The translations under genes were made by a program, and so were the position numbers. A DNA stretch of 64,000 nt from Methanosphaera sp. ISO3-F5 (GTDB lineage Archaea > Methanobacteriota > Methanobacteria > Methanobacteriales > Methanobacteriaceae), in contig NZ_CP118753.2 in the NCBI RefSeq assembly GCF_034480035.2, positions 1,156,389 to 1,220,388 on the forward strand, given 5' to 3'. Below the pieces are notes generated by a model, which was not told where the DNA came from, searched no databases, and was given only the letters and a program-made list of their open reading frames with translations. Positions 53,641 through 62,370 of the stretch are shown here, one piece after another. The number at the start of each line of letters is the position of its first letter. Within the stretch, counting starts at the first letter, position 1.

Positions 53641-53859
53641 TTAATTAATAATTACTGAATATACGAGAAAAATAATAATAATTCTAGAAAAAAAAGAAAA
53701 AAATATGTTTATTAATAAAAAAATGACAGAGCCATAAAAACGATAATAAACATTCCCTTTATTAATATGTGATTTTAAATGATAATATATGTTTAATAAT
53801 AAATGAATCGGTCTTATAGAAAAACCTAAGCCCACTAGGGCATAATATATTATATACAT
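53641..53859 (-). CDS. possible small membrane protein, 72 aa
   Basis: A frame with two hydrophobic segments, MYIIYYALVGLGFSIRPIH and a C-terminal run of Ile/Phe, separated by a basic loop (HLKSHINKGNVYYRFYG). The charge pattern fits a membrane hairpin. There is no ribosome site before ATG 53859; a TATA-like TTTAAATAG is only 15 bases away, so a leaderless message would be needed. Otherwise the stretch 53417-53943 holds no gene. Treated as a candidate only. Confidence 0.35.
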   Translation of the reverse strand: MYIIYYALVGLGFSIRPIHLLLNIYYHLKSHINKGNVYYRFYGSVIFLLINIFFSFFSRIIIIFLVYSVIIN

Positions 53860-53943
53860 AATATACTATTTAAATATTAATACATAATAAATAGAACTTA
53901 ATAAAAAAAACTTTAAAAAATGTTAATAAAAATGAAAAAACAT

Positions 53944-54717
53944 TTAATTCAGGTATAATGTTGATTCACAAAACAACACGGCACTACCAGAAATTATAAC
54001 ATTATCCTCCAAAACCTTACAAGACAAAACACCACCCCTTCTAGAATTCTGATAAGCAAGAATATCCCTCTTACCCAATACACTTGACCAGTAAGGTGCA
54101 ATCAAACAATGAGTAGAACCAGTAACAGGATCTTCATCAATACCCATACTAGGAACAAAAACCCTGGAAATACAATCATACTCATCAGATTCACAACTAA
54201 CAGCCACACAAACAGCATCCAACTTTTTTATTAAATCAAAATTAGGTTTTAATAATTCATAATCATTCCTGTCATATATTAATAATAAATCCCTACTTTT
54301 AAATGCTTTAATGGGAGTTGCTGAAAAAGAATCAATCATATCCTGAGTTACTGGAACTTCCACATAATCATATTTGGGAAAAGTCATAATATAGTTGTCA
54401 TTTTCTCGTTCAACAGTAATTTCTTTGACTTTAGTTAAAAAGGTTATTGATTTACTATTATTGGAATAGTAATTAAATATTACAAAAGCTGAAGCTAATG
54501 TTGCATGTCCACAAAAATCTATTTCACCTGTGGGAGTAAACCATCTTAATTCATAACATTCATCCTTTTTGACAATGAATGCTGTTTCTGATAAGTTATT
54601 TTCTATTGCTATATTTAACATTATATCATCGGATATCCAATCTTTTAATATGCATACTGCTGCTGGATTGCCTCTGAAGATTTTATCTGTGAATGCATCT
54701 ACTATATATTGTTTCAT
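53944..54717 (-). CDS. PhzF family isomerase
   Basis: A two-domain diaminopimelate-epimerase-like fold, 257 residues. QYIVDAFTDKIFRGNPAAVCIL opens the protein. IENNLSETAFIVKK holds the catalytic Glu of PhzF. LRWFTPTGEIDFCGHATLASA and GIDEDPVTGSTHCLIAPYW complete the active site. The family isomerises small acids (phenazine precursors in bacteria); no phenazine genes are present, so the substrate is unknown. GGATGGGGA precedes ATG 54717. Single gene. Confidence 0.92.
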   Translation of the reverse strand: MKQYIVDAFTDKIFRGNPAAVCILKDWISDDIMLNIAIENNLSETAFIVKKDECYELRWFTPTGEIDFCGHATLASAFVIFNYYSNNSKSITFLTKVKEITVERENDNYIMTFPKYDYVEVPVTQDMIDSFSATPIKAFKSRDLLLIYDRNDYELLKPNFDLIKKLDAVCVAVSCESDEYDCISRVFVPSMGIDEDPVTGSTHCLIAPYWSSVLGKRDILAYQNSRRGGVLSCKVLEDNVIISGSAVLFCESTLYLN

Positions 54718-54866
54718 TATTTTTCCCCATCCTTTTGTAAAACTTTAATAATGATTTGTCTATTTTTTATTTTGTTTATTATAATAACTTAGATTCATTT
54801 AGTATTAATTTTATTTGATTAATTATTTATTTTTTTTAAGTTTTTTTTCATTAATTGTTCTATATG

Positions 54867-54912
54867 TTTATATATTAGTAGGTTTATATTATTATATACC
54901 CATAGGGGTATA
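54867..54912 (+). promoter_or_regulatory. promoter with operator-like palindrome for the small genes at 54935 and 55082
   Basis: TTTATATA at 54867-54874. About 25 bases on, at the likely start of transcription, TATACCC (54895-54901) pairs with GGGTATA (54906-54912) around a 4-base spacer, a GC-richer palindrome in A/T-rich DNA. The position suggests repressor binding over the start site. Confidence 0.5.
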
Positions 54913-54934
54913 GGTATATATAGGTGAGAAAAAA

Positions 54935-55069
54935 ATGAGATACATGAACAAAGAAATAACATACAAAAACAATCAAAACCAAACACAATACACATACATA
55001 ACACCAAACAACATATTCACAACCAAAAAAAATATAACAAAAAGAATAAACCATAAAATAAATATATAG
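54935..55069 (+). CDS. small basic protein, 44 aa
   Basis: MRYMNKEITYKNNQNQTQ continues as a Thr/Asn/Lys-rich, strongly basic chain to RINHKINI. AGGTGAG lies six bases ahead of the ATG, and the next gene starts 13 bases after its stop with its own GAGGGA site. Together they look like a two-gene unit. Basic charge suggests nucleic-acid or polysaccharide binding; no homologue can be named. Confidence 0.55.
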   Translation: MRYMNKEITYKNNQNQTQYTYITPNNIFTTKKNITKRINHKINI

Positions 55070-55081
55070 AGGGAAAAAAAA

Positions 55082-55324
55082 ATGAAAATAACAAAAACAT
55101 ACATCTGCAAAAACTTCAAATACCCATACATACAAATAAACAACTACAAAAATACTGAACAATACACAATAAACTTCCTAAACAAAAACCAAACACCAAT
55201 AAAAAACAAGAAATACAAAAACAAAATACCACAGGCAGTAATAAAACTATTTAACCTAAAACCAAACCAAACAAACAAAGGATTACTAACAGAAATAACA
55301 TGCATAAAATCAATAACACAATAA
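55082..55324 (+). CDS. small basic protein, 80 aa
   Basis: MKITKTYICKNFKYPYIQIN begins a basic chain with a beta-like N-terminal third, then KNKKYKNKIPQAVIKLFNLKP and TEITCIKSITQ. Two Cys, no zinc pair. GAGGGA precedes the ATG. It is the second gene of a likely operon controlled by the palindromic promoter at 54867. Unrecognised. Confidence 0.6.
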   Translation: MKITKTYICKNFKYPYIQINNYKNTEQYTINFLNKNQTPIKNKKYKNKIPQAVIKLFNLKPNQTNKGLLTEITCIKSITQ

Positions 55325-55352
55325 AAAATTAGAAAAAATAAACAAAAAAAAA

Positions 55353-55570
55353 TCAGAATTTATTTCTAACCTTATTATAGAACAAAGTTAAAAAGTGTTT
55401 AAAAATAACTTTTTTCGTAAAAACATCATTATGACAAGACTCAACACATTTAGAACAATGAACACAATGATCTATATCCATTTCAATATAATTACCAGAT
55501 ACTTTAATCAGATTCAAATCACAAACTTCAGCACAAACTCCACACCCATTCCTTCAACTTTATATAACAT
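55353..55570 (-). pseudogene. degenerate ferredoxin-like 2x[4Fe-4S] protein
   Basis: GGTGAT precedes ATG 55570. The frame reads MLYKVEGM and then needs one extra G to continue as GCGVCAEVCDLNLIKVSG and IDHCVHCSKCVESCH before a basic tail. The second cluster has all four Cys (C-x2-C-x2-C-x3-C). In the first, the leading Cys position reads Gly, so it could bind at most a three-Cys cluster. Length 218 bases is one short of a multiple of three. A missing residue and a shift together indicate decay rather than just a reading error. Confidence 0.65.
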
Positions 55571-55657
55571 AATATCACCAAAATTATATTAATAAATAAA
55601 TAATTAATAATATTAAATTTAACTGAATTATTCCAGAAAAAACCTACAAAATATTAA

Positions 55658-56318
55658 CTAAAACCTTAAATTTGCATATTTATTTATTGTAACTGAACTT
55701 CCAGCACGTTCAGTGGAATTATTATTAAATAAACTTGTAATATTTGTATTAGTAACAGATCCTCTGAAATATAATGCTCCACCATTTACGGCAGTGTTGT
55801 TAATAAAAGTGGATTCTATTAAGTTATTTGAATAATCATCTCCTATGAATACAGCTCCACCACATTCATCTGCATGATTGTTTTGGAAAGTACAATTAAT
55901 TAAATTTATTTTATTGGATTGTGCATAAATAGCATACCATTACCTTCTGTTTTAGCATTCATGAAGTTAATATTTTTAAATTTTATATTGTTTCCGGTAA
56001 TATTAAAAATTCTTGCTTCATTATTTGCATTTATTATATAATCATTACCGTTAGTCGTAATGTTATGATTATTAATTATTATACCTTCTTTATACTGATT
56101 ATCCATCATTGAATTATACTATTACTCCTCTGATAAATTTATATGCTTATTTTCTGTATCTGTAATGTTTATATTTTAAATCTGAAAATAAATTAGCATA
56201 ATTGTCTTCTTGAGTGTCAACTAGTGTTACATCAGAAGTGACTGATTAATATGTTCCAGTAGTGTTCATTTCATTAGCTGAAACCATTGAAATATACTAA
56301 AAAATAATAAAATACATA
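55658..56318 (-). pseudogene. adhesin-like protein remnant (beta-helix repeats)
   Basis: Fragments of a methanogen adhesin-like surface protein. A signal peptide start at ATG 56318 meets a stop after six codons, then SMVSANEMNTTG and TSDVTLVDTQEDNYANLFSD. A middle frame (56109 to 55906) reads IIINNHNITTNGNDYIINANN and NITGNNIKFKNINFMNAK. After a shift, INLINCTFQNNHADECGGAVF and IESTFINNTAVNGGALYF are the typical repeat units of the Chlamydia PMP/beta-helix type. The protein would end at 55658 after only a few repeats, so both stops and an internal deletion seem involved. Confidence 0.8.
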
Positions 56319-56529
56319 ATTATCACTGATATAAACAGTTTTTCCTAAAAAGAAAAAAAGGCATTTAAAAATTCTTAGTAAAGTTTTTTAAAAAAGAAAA
56401 ATAAACTTTTAAACTAGTTTATGAAAAAAAAATGATATTCATATATAAACATCCTCATATAAATTATGAAATCATAAAAATGAATATATTCGTCCCAATG
56501 ACAGAATAAATAACAACGGAGAGAAAATA

Positions 56530-57753
56530 ATGAAAATAACAGTTGCAGGAGTAGGCTACGTGGGACTTTCACTAGCCGTCCTATTAGCCCAAAAACATGA
56601 AGTAACAGCAATTACAACAACAGAATCAAAGGCAGAAAAATTAAACAAATTCATTAGTCCAATTCAAGATGATGAAATAGAAAGATTTTTCAAAGAAACA
56701 CGTGAAGGAAAACGAAAACTCAACCTCTACACAACCACTGATAAAGAAACAGCATACAAAAATGCTGAACTAGTAATAATTGCCACGCCAACAAATTATG
56801 ATGATGTTGATAATTTCTTTGATACATCAGCCGTGGAAGATGCAATTGAATGGACACTAAAAGTAAACCCTAATGTACTTATGGTAATAAAATCCACAAT
56901 ACCTGTTGGTTACACAAATATGGTGCGAGAAAAATATGGAATAAAAAACATCATATTCAGTCCAGAATTCCTACGTGAATCTAAAGCATTATATGATAAT
57001 CTTCATCCAAGCAGAATAGTAGTTGGATGTGATGATGAACAAAAAGAGGAAGGACAAATGTTTGCAAACCTATTATTAGAAGGTGCAAGAGAAGAAGAAA
57101 AAAGGTCAGGCTGTGAAGAACAAGATATTCCAGTGTTATTAGCACATTTAACTGAAGCAGAAGCTATTAAACTATTTGCTAACACATTTCTAGCAGTAAG
57201 GGTAAGTTATTTTAATGAACTTGACACATACGCTCAGACCAAAGGCTTAGACACACAAATGATAATTGACGGAGTATGTATGGACCCTCGTATAGGTGGA
57301 CATTATAATAATCCATCATTTGGATATGGAGGATACTGTTTACCTAAAGATACAAAACAATTACTAGCTAATTATAAGGATGTTCCACAGACCATGATAG
57401 AAGCTGTTGTAAATTCAAATACGGTGCGTAAGGATTTTATAGCTGATCAGATTATTTCAGAAAATCCTCAAACTGTCGGAGTTTATAGACTTACTATGAA
57501 GAGTAACAGTGATAATTTCCGTGCATCAGCTATACAGGGTGTTATGAAACGTATAAAAGCAAAGGGAATACCTGTAATTGTTTATGAGCCAACTTTAGAA
57601 GATGGAAGTGAATTCTTCAGATCTGAAGTAGTAAATGATATTGAGCGTTTTAAGAAAGAAAGTGATATTATTCTTGCAAATCGTTTTGACCAGGAAATTC
57701 TGGAAGATGTAGCAGAAAAAGTATATACAAGGGATCTCTTTAGGAGGGATTAA
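56530..57753 (+). CDS. UDP-glucose/GDP-mannose dehydrogenase family (Ugd-like)
   Basis: An NAD+-dependent enzyme that oxidises a nucleotide sugar to its uronic acid for surface polysaccharide. The N-terminal Rossmann motif is [15 protein letters not shown] (GxGxxG). [11 protein letters not shown] and [10 protein letters not shown] follow, then [23 protein letters not shown]. The catalytic Cys is in [14 protein letters not shown] near residue 262. A C-terminal UDP-binding region has [17 protein letters not shown]. 407 residues equals short bacterial Ugd. GGAGAGAAAATA precedes the ATG. It stands alone among decayed genes, so transfer with a surface-polysaccharide locus is possible. Confidence 0.92.
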   Translation: MKITVAGVGYVGLSLAVLLAQKHEVTAITTTESKAEKLNKFISPIQDDEIERFFKETREGKRKLNLYTTTDKETAYKNAELVIIATPTNYDDVDNFFDTSAVEDAIEWTLKVNPNVLMVIKSTIPVGYTNMVREKYGIKNIIFSPEFLRESKALYDNLHPSRIVVGCDDEQKEEGQMFANLLLEGAREEEKRSGCEEQDIPVLLAHLTEAEAIKLFANTFLAVRVSYFNELDTYAQTKGLDTQMIIDGVCMDPRIGGHYNNPSFGYGGYCLPKDTKQLLANYKDVPQTMIEAVVNSNTVRKDFIADQIISENPQTVGVYRLTMKSNSDNFRASAIQGVMKRIKAKGIPVIVYEPTLEDGSEFFRSEVVNDIERFKKESDIILANRFDQEILEDVAEKVYTRDLFRRD

Positions 57754-58005
57754 TACTTGTTGAAGTACCTGATATATGATAATAATTCTTGTAATTATAT
57801 TCACCTCCATTTTTTTCCTTATTTTTCTTTTATACAATATTAAGTTTAAAGTTATATTCTAGGATTATATGAACAATAAAGTCTTAAAAGTTTATTTAAA
57901 TATTTTCCAGTAGATACTGTAAGATGGTTAATATAATTTAATGATACATTTTGTACAATTTTTATAGATATGCTTCTAGTATTATTAAAATTTTTGATAT
58001 CGGAA
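57754..58005. other. AT-rich spacer downstream of ugd
   Basis: No gene, repeat or ribosome site seen. The T-runs near 57810-57830 after the dehydrogenase may terminate it. The stretch joins the possible cas1 scrap at 58006. Confidence 0.4.
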
Positions 58006-58158
58006 TTATAAGTTATAAGAGAGCATTTTTTTAAAGATTATTTCTTTGGGTATTATTATGCTTATTGCTTTCCAGTATTTTGCTGATGTGATTGCTTCTA
58101 TTCCTCTTATTTGATTTTTTATTTTGTTTGTTTCTGTTTTGTTTGTAATTTTTAGGTT
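58006..58158 (-). pseudogene. possible Cas1 fragment
   Basis: A 51-codon open segment bounded by stops and without a start reads ITNKTETNKIKNQIRGIEAI, then TSAKYWKAISIIIPKEIIFK. The R-G-I-E-x-x-x-x-x-x-Y-W/F-x-x-x-S/L pattern, an upstream Lys-rich helix and a following F are the arrangement around the catalytic Glu of Cas1. No other cas gene, repeat array or leader is near. Identification rests on about 30 residues and is tentative; a chance match is possible. Confidence 0.35.
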
Positions 58159-58248
58159 TTATAGTAGTTTTATGTTGTTAGTATGTAGATAAAAACATAG
58201 ATACTTTTTAATATAATAATATTCTTTTTTTCACTCCAAAAAAGTTTC

Positions 58249-59481
58249 CTAGAAGTCCTTAAATTCTTTTAAGAATTGTATTATATTGTAATGTTTTATT
58301 CCTTTTGTACTGTAATTTTCTCTGTCTTTACTAATTAAGTATTTTGGATAGTTATCCCTTATTTCAAGTAATGGTTTTAATTCTCTGTTTAATGTTTTTT
58401 TGTTTGACAAGTTATATGTTACTTGTATGTATATTTTTTCATCATCTTTTCTTGCTATAAAATCTATCTCATATTTTTTTAACTTTCCTATCGTTACCTT
58501 ATAACCATTACGGAGCAATTCTAAGTATACAATGTTTTCTAGTAAATGTCCAAAATTTTTTTGTTTTTCTTCCAGATTTGATTTGTAGAATCCTTGATCT
58601 ATAAGATAACATTTTTCTGAATTAATTATCTCATTTAATCCAATTGCATCTTCACGTGTTACATTTGAAATAAAATATGCATTTTCTAAGTATTCTAAGT
58701 AATTATATACTGTGTTTGGTGTTATTTTAATTTGTTTTCTTTTCAAATAAGAATAGATATTGTTTGCTGATATTAAATTTCCTACATTTTCAATAAGATA
58801 TTTTATTATCCTCTGTAGTATTCCCGTATTACGTATTTTATAACGTTCTACTATATCATATAATAAAATAGATGAATATACATCTTGTAATATTGTTTTT
58901 TTGTCTTTAATATCGTTTGAGATTACTAACGGTAAACCACCATATTGAAAGTATTCTTCAAATAAGTTTTCAATAGGTGAATTAAGATTGTTATCTATGA
59001 TACAATCAGTATTTAATTCCTCTTTATATTCTAAAAACTCATTGAAACTAAAAGGATAAATTTTAATTTCTAGATAACGTCCGGTTAGGAATGTTGCTAA
59101 TTCTTTAGATAGTAACTTAGAGTTTGATCCTGTAATGTAAATATCGACATCATATGCCTTATAATAACCGTTGATGCTTTTTTCCCATTCATTGATGTTT
59201 TGAATTTCATCAATAAATAAATACTTCTTATCTTGTGTATTTTCCAGTAAGGGAATAATAATTTCATCCAATTCTATCCTATTTGTCAAATAATTATAAT
59301 TTGGAAGTTCTAAATCGATAAATATTATATTTTCATCATTAATACCCTCTTTAATTAATGTTTTCCTGATTGTATTTAAAATATATGATTTTCCAGATCT
59401 TCTTACTCCTGTTATAATTTTAATAAGACCATTATTCCTAACTCGATTAATCTTATCCATATATAAATTTCTATAAACCAT
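58249..59481 (-). CDS. AAA ATPase of the DUF4143 (COG1373) family, intact
   Basis: 410 residues. Walker A GVRRSGKSY is near residue 25, Walker B YLFIDEIQN near 87, and sensor-like ITGSNSK near 117. The DUF4143 middle part (YFQYGGLPLVI) follows, then a C-terminal restriction-nuclease-like region, GHLLENIVYLELLRNGYKVTIG and EIDFIARKDDEKIYIQVTY, with the E/D-x-QV pattern. Such ATPases are frequent in methanogens and may be mobile or defence-related; the activity is not established. GTGATTTG precedes ATG 59481. It is distinct from the broken copy at 1900. Confidence 0.9.
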   Translation of the reverse strand: MVYRNLYMDKINRVRNNGLIKIITGVRRSGKSYILNTIRKTLIKEGINDENIIFIDLELPNYNYLTNRIELDEIIIPLLENTQDKKYLFIDEIQNINEWEKSINGYYKAYDVDIYITGSNSKLLSKELATFLTGRYLEIKIYPFSFNEFLEYKEELNTDCIIDNNLNSPIENLFEEYFQYGGLPLVISNDIKDKKTILQDVYSSILLYDIVERYKIRNTGILQRIIKYLIENVGNLISANNIYSYLKRKQIKITPNTVYNYLEYLENAYFISNVTREDAIGLNEIINSEKCYLIDQGFYKSNLEEKQKNFGHLLENIVYLELLRNGYKVTIGKLKKYEIDFIARKDDEKIYIQVTYNLSNKKTLNRELKPLLEIRDNYPKYLISKDRENYSTKGIKHYNIIQFLKEFKDF

Positions 59482-60450
59482 TGCAAATCACTATCACATA
59501 ATATATTATATATAATAATATAATAAAAGATAAATATATAATTTATTATATAAGATAAAGAAAAAGTTTATCAATTAAAAATTTATTATATACAATAAAT
59601 TTTAATATGAAAAGAGTTTTTCATAACCAAAATCATACACATAAACTATTTAATCAAAAAAAATACTGTTTTAAATCTACATCCATTCATTATTTATCAG
59701 TTTTTACAATCCCTAAATAAAAATAATTAGAAAAAATAAACCCATAATGAAATAAAAATATTTTTTAACAGAAAAAACATTATAAATAAATTTTGATATT
59801 GAAAAACTTGTTTTTAATATATTATATTGATTAATGTTATGTTGAAAAAAGATTAAGTTATTTATTACTTTGGTAGTTACAAATTTGATAACTTTGCCTT
59901 CAAAAAATATTTAAAAATGAGAAATAATGTTTATATATTATTAAAACCATATTATTCGTATAAATATTGTATTTATACATAACATTTTATGGTTAAGTGG
60001 GTATTCTAGTAATCATAAATTAACTACTCTATTATCATCTAAAGTATTGGTAGTATATGATGATAATTTCAATGATTATTTTGAGTAATTCCATGTAGGG
60101 TAACAAGCCCATACTTTTAACCATTTTGTTTTAATTTGTTTTTTGGGAATTATAATAGTTTCTCTTTGTTTGTTATTGTATCACACTCCTTGTAATAGAA
60201 TATCTTTTTTTCGATTAACTTCTCATACCAAGAATACCCATTTCTTATTTTCAAAAAGTATTTATTTTAGATGAAAGTGTGATTGTTAAAGTAAAACAAA
60301 AATATACTTTTCATAGTGTAGAATAAGTTAATTCTACAGTATAACATATTTTTTAATAGTATATGAATGTTTTTAATCGTTCTGATTCATTTTAAAAACA
60401 TATTATTTATATTTGTGAATATAACTAATCATTAATCGTTAAATGCAGAA
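59482..60450. other. long gene-free region, with one perfect inverted repeat
   Basis: No supported gene in 969 bases. The arms GTATAAATA (59958-59966) and TATTTATAC (59970-59978) form a perfect 9-bp palindrome with a 3-base spacer and resemble a promoter in both directions. A 35-codon stop-free minus-strand segment near 60076-60190 ends VWACYPTWNYSK and may be a gene scrap. Otherwise scattered A/T tracts only. Confidence 0.45.
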
Positions 60451-60822
60451 ATGAGTTATATAAAATCTCCTTTTAATTATACTGGTGGTAAGTACAAACA
60501 GTTAAATCAACTCTTATCTTATTTTCCTAAAGATATTACACACTTCTTTGATTTGTTTGGGGGTGGTTTAATGATGGTTTGAAAGTTGCTCCAAAAGAGG
60601 TTACTTATAATGATACTGTGACTTCTTTGGTGGAGTTATGGGAATATTTTTACACTCATGACATGAGGATATGTTGGATTATATCAATGCGACTATTGTT
60701 AAATTTAATCTCTCGGATGATAATCCTGGGACATTTAAGTTTTTCAGAAACTTTTATAACACATCCTCATATAGAAACCCTCTTGACCTTTAGGTTATAA
60801 TCTGCTATTCGTACAGTCTATT
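60451..60822 (+). pseudogene. broken Dam-type DNA adenine methyltransferase
   Basis: ATG 60451 opens MSYIKSPFNYTGGKYKQLNQ, the N-terminal SAM-binding motif (FxGxGGK-like, here NYTGGK) of D12-class methylases, then FPKDITHFFDLFGGG. A missing T near 60572 is needed to continue as FNDGLKVAPKEVTYNDTVTSLVEL. A missing G near 60664 is needed for EDMLDYINATIVKFNLSDD and FKFFRNFYNTSSYRNPLDL, followed by a stop where Tyr is expected. The DPPY half is absent, so the protein cannot be active. It is a remnant of a restriction-modification or phage methylase. Confidence 0.8.
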
Positions 60823-60830
60823 TTTATTCG

Positions 60831-61168
60831 TTATCTTTGGTCTTTAACGAACATAAAATTGATTATTGCTGATAAAATCATAACTCCGATTAGACCTAAA
60901 ATTATTATTTTGATGTCTTTAACTTGTGGAACTCTAAAAATCATTGACAGATTACCTTTCAAAGCATAAATTATAGGAATTAATGTTGCAAAACAGACTA
61001 TTAAAGCTTTTTGGATATGAAATCCTTCTAGAGGAACAACAAATGGTGTTATGAATGTGATTAAAAATCCTATAACTAATACTATAATCTTGGAGTTGTA
61101 AGCTCTGGAATCCCGTTTAAAAAAGGAATATCATAATCCTTATTTTCATATTTGAAATATTCACTCAT
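60831..61168 (-). pseudogene. truncated membrane protein (possibly CPBP-like N-terminus)
   Basis: GGAGAT precedes ATG 61168. The frame MSEYFKYENKDYDIPF needs one added T in a 6-T tract near 61115 to continue as KRDSRAYNSKIIVLVIGFLI and TPFVVPLEGFHIQKALIVCF. It ends INFMFVKDQR. Four hydrophobic helices but none of the catalytic motifs remain. The style fits the N-terminal part of methanogen CPBP-type membrane proteins. The stop abuts the Dam remnant on the other strand. Confidence 0.55.
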
Positions 61169-61234
61169 TTTTCTATCTCCATTAAAAGTTAAAATAGTTT
61201 ATATTTTTAATATTAATAAATTTGTTATAAATAG

Positions 61235-61283
61235 TTAACGAATGTTGTCAAATTTCATTCGTTATCTTAACTGTTTAACGAAC
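61235..61283. repeat. cluster of TAACGAA/TTCGTTA inverted repeats
   Basis: AACGAATG (61237-61244) pairs with CATTCGTT (61256-61263) and the motif recurs as TAACGAA (61276-61282). The same TTCGTTA...TTAACGAA pair occurs at about 60827-60851. The two clusters bracket the truncated membrane gene, which suggests boundary sequences of an inserted segment or shared operators. Confidence 0.55.
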
Positions 61284-61284
61284 G

Positions 61285-62091
61285 GGGAAGAGTAATCTTA
61301 AAATAAATGGAAAAACACTAAAAGATGAAAACAATAACACACTCTATGCTGAAGTGAATAATGGAATAGCAGCTATAAACTACAAAGTACAAAATGTATG
61401 GATGAAAAATACTACATACATCGAAGCAGTATAAAGTGGAACAACAAAATTCCATGATTCAAGTTTCAATGCAACAAATATCTTAAACATCACTAAAGGT
61501 ATAGTCACATTAACTCTAGACAAAACCAATATAACAGCAAAAGCAGGACAAACAATAACACTAAGAGCAAAAGTAGTAGATTCTAATGGTGACAGAATAA
61601 ACACTGACAAAGTAATATTCAAACTAAACGGAAAAACACTAAAAGATAGTGAAGGTAACACATTATATGCACAAGTAATCGATGGAGATGCAGTAGTAGA
61701 ATATACTATACCAACAACATACAATGCAAAAACATATACAATAACAGCAGTATACGGATCAAATTACTACGAAATAACAGAAACCAATGGAACATTAACT
61801 CTAGAGAAAAAAGGAATAATCATAAATACAGATAGCATAAAAACTGCTGATGGTAAAACCACGATAAAAGCAACAATCACTGATGAAACAGGAGAACTAT
61901 TAGTATCAAGCACAAAATTAGCATTTAAAGCAAATGGTAAAACTATATTAAATAATGTAACAAGCAATAAGGGCAAAATTGACATATCATTTGATAATAC
62001 ACTAAAATCAGGACTCTATGAATTACTAATAATCAGTGGAGAAAATGGAATATACAAATCCGGAAAAATGACAACAGTATTAAAAGTATAA
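61285..62091 (+). pseudogene. adhesin-like protein C-terminal fragment (Ig-like repeats)
   Basis: An open frame without start, interrupted by TAA at 61432-61434, then continuous to 62091. It carries tandem Ig-like units: LKINGKTLKDENNNTLYAEV and FKLNGKTLKDSEGNTLYAQV, each preceded in the second unit by DKTNITAKAGQTITLRAKVV, plus a third, more diverged unit to the end (TKLAFKANGKTILNNV). Such Big_3-type modules form stalks of methanogen surface adhesins. The signal peptide and N-terminus are missing, so this is a 3' relic. It stops 280 bases before the convergent surface peptidase. Confidence 0.8.
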
Positions 62092-62370
62092 TCAGATATT
62101 ATTGAATAATATACAGATGATGAGATAAGTGAATCTCTTCATATCTATTTTTACTATATTAAATATTCACTGTAATCTAATATTAGATAATGACTACATT
62201 AATTGAACATATTGTCATTGCTTTATTATTGAACTTCTCCATCCTGTTTTTCTGAAAAAGATGTTGCCAATATTTTGTAAAAACTCGTTTTCTGTTATAA
62301 TTATGTCAAGAAATTATTCAAAGAGAAGTGTATTATTAAAACGAAAAAAAGGAGTAGGCGTAAAAAAATA

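Noticed and set aside
55395-55592. Plus-strand gene of 65 codons
   Set aside because: It is the reverse reading of the ferredoxin-like remnant, whose CxxCxxC motifs and ribosome site are on the minus strand.
60076-60190. Minus-strand scrap ending VWACYPTWNYSK as a gene
   Set aside because: Only about 35 codons, no start or ribosome site and no recognised family; mentioned only as possible remnant.
61380-61985. Minus-strand frames of 114 and 72 codons
   Set aside because: They are reverse readings of the adhesin Ig-like fragment and have no ribosome sites.
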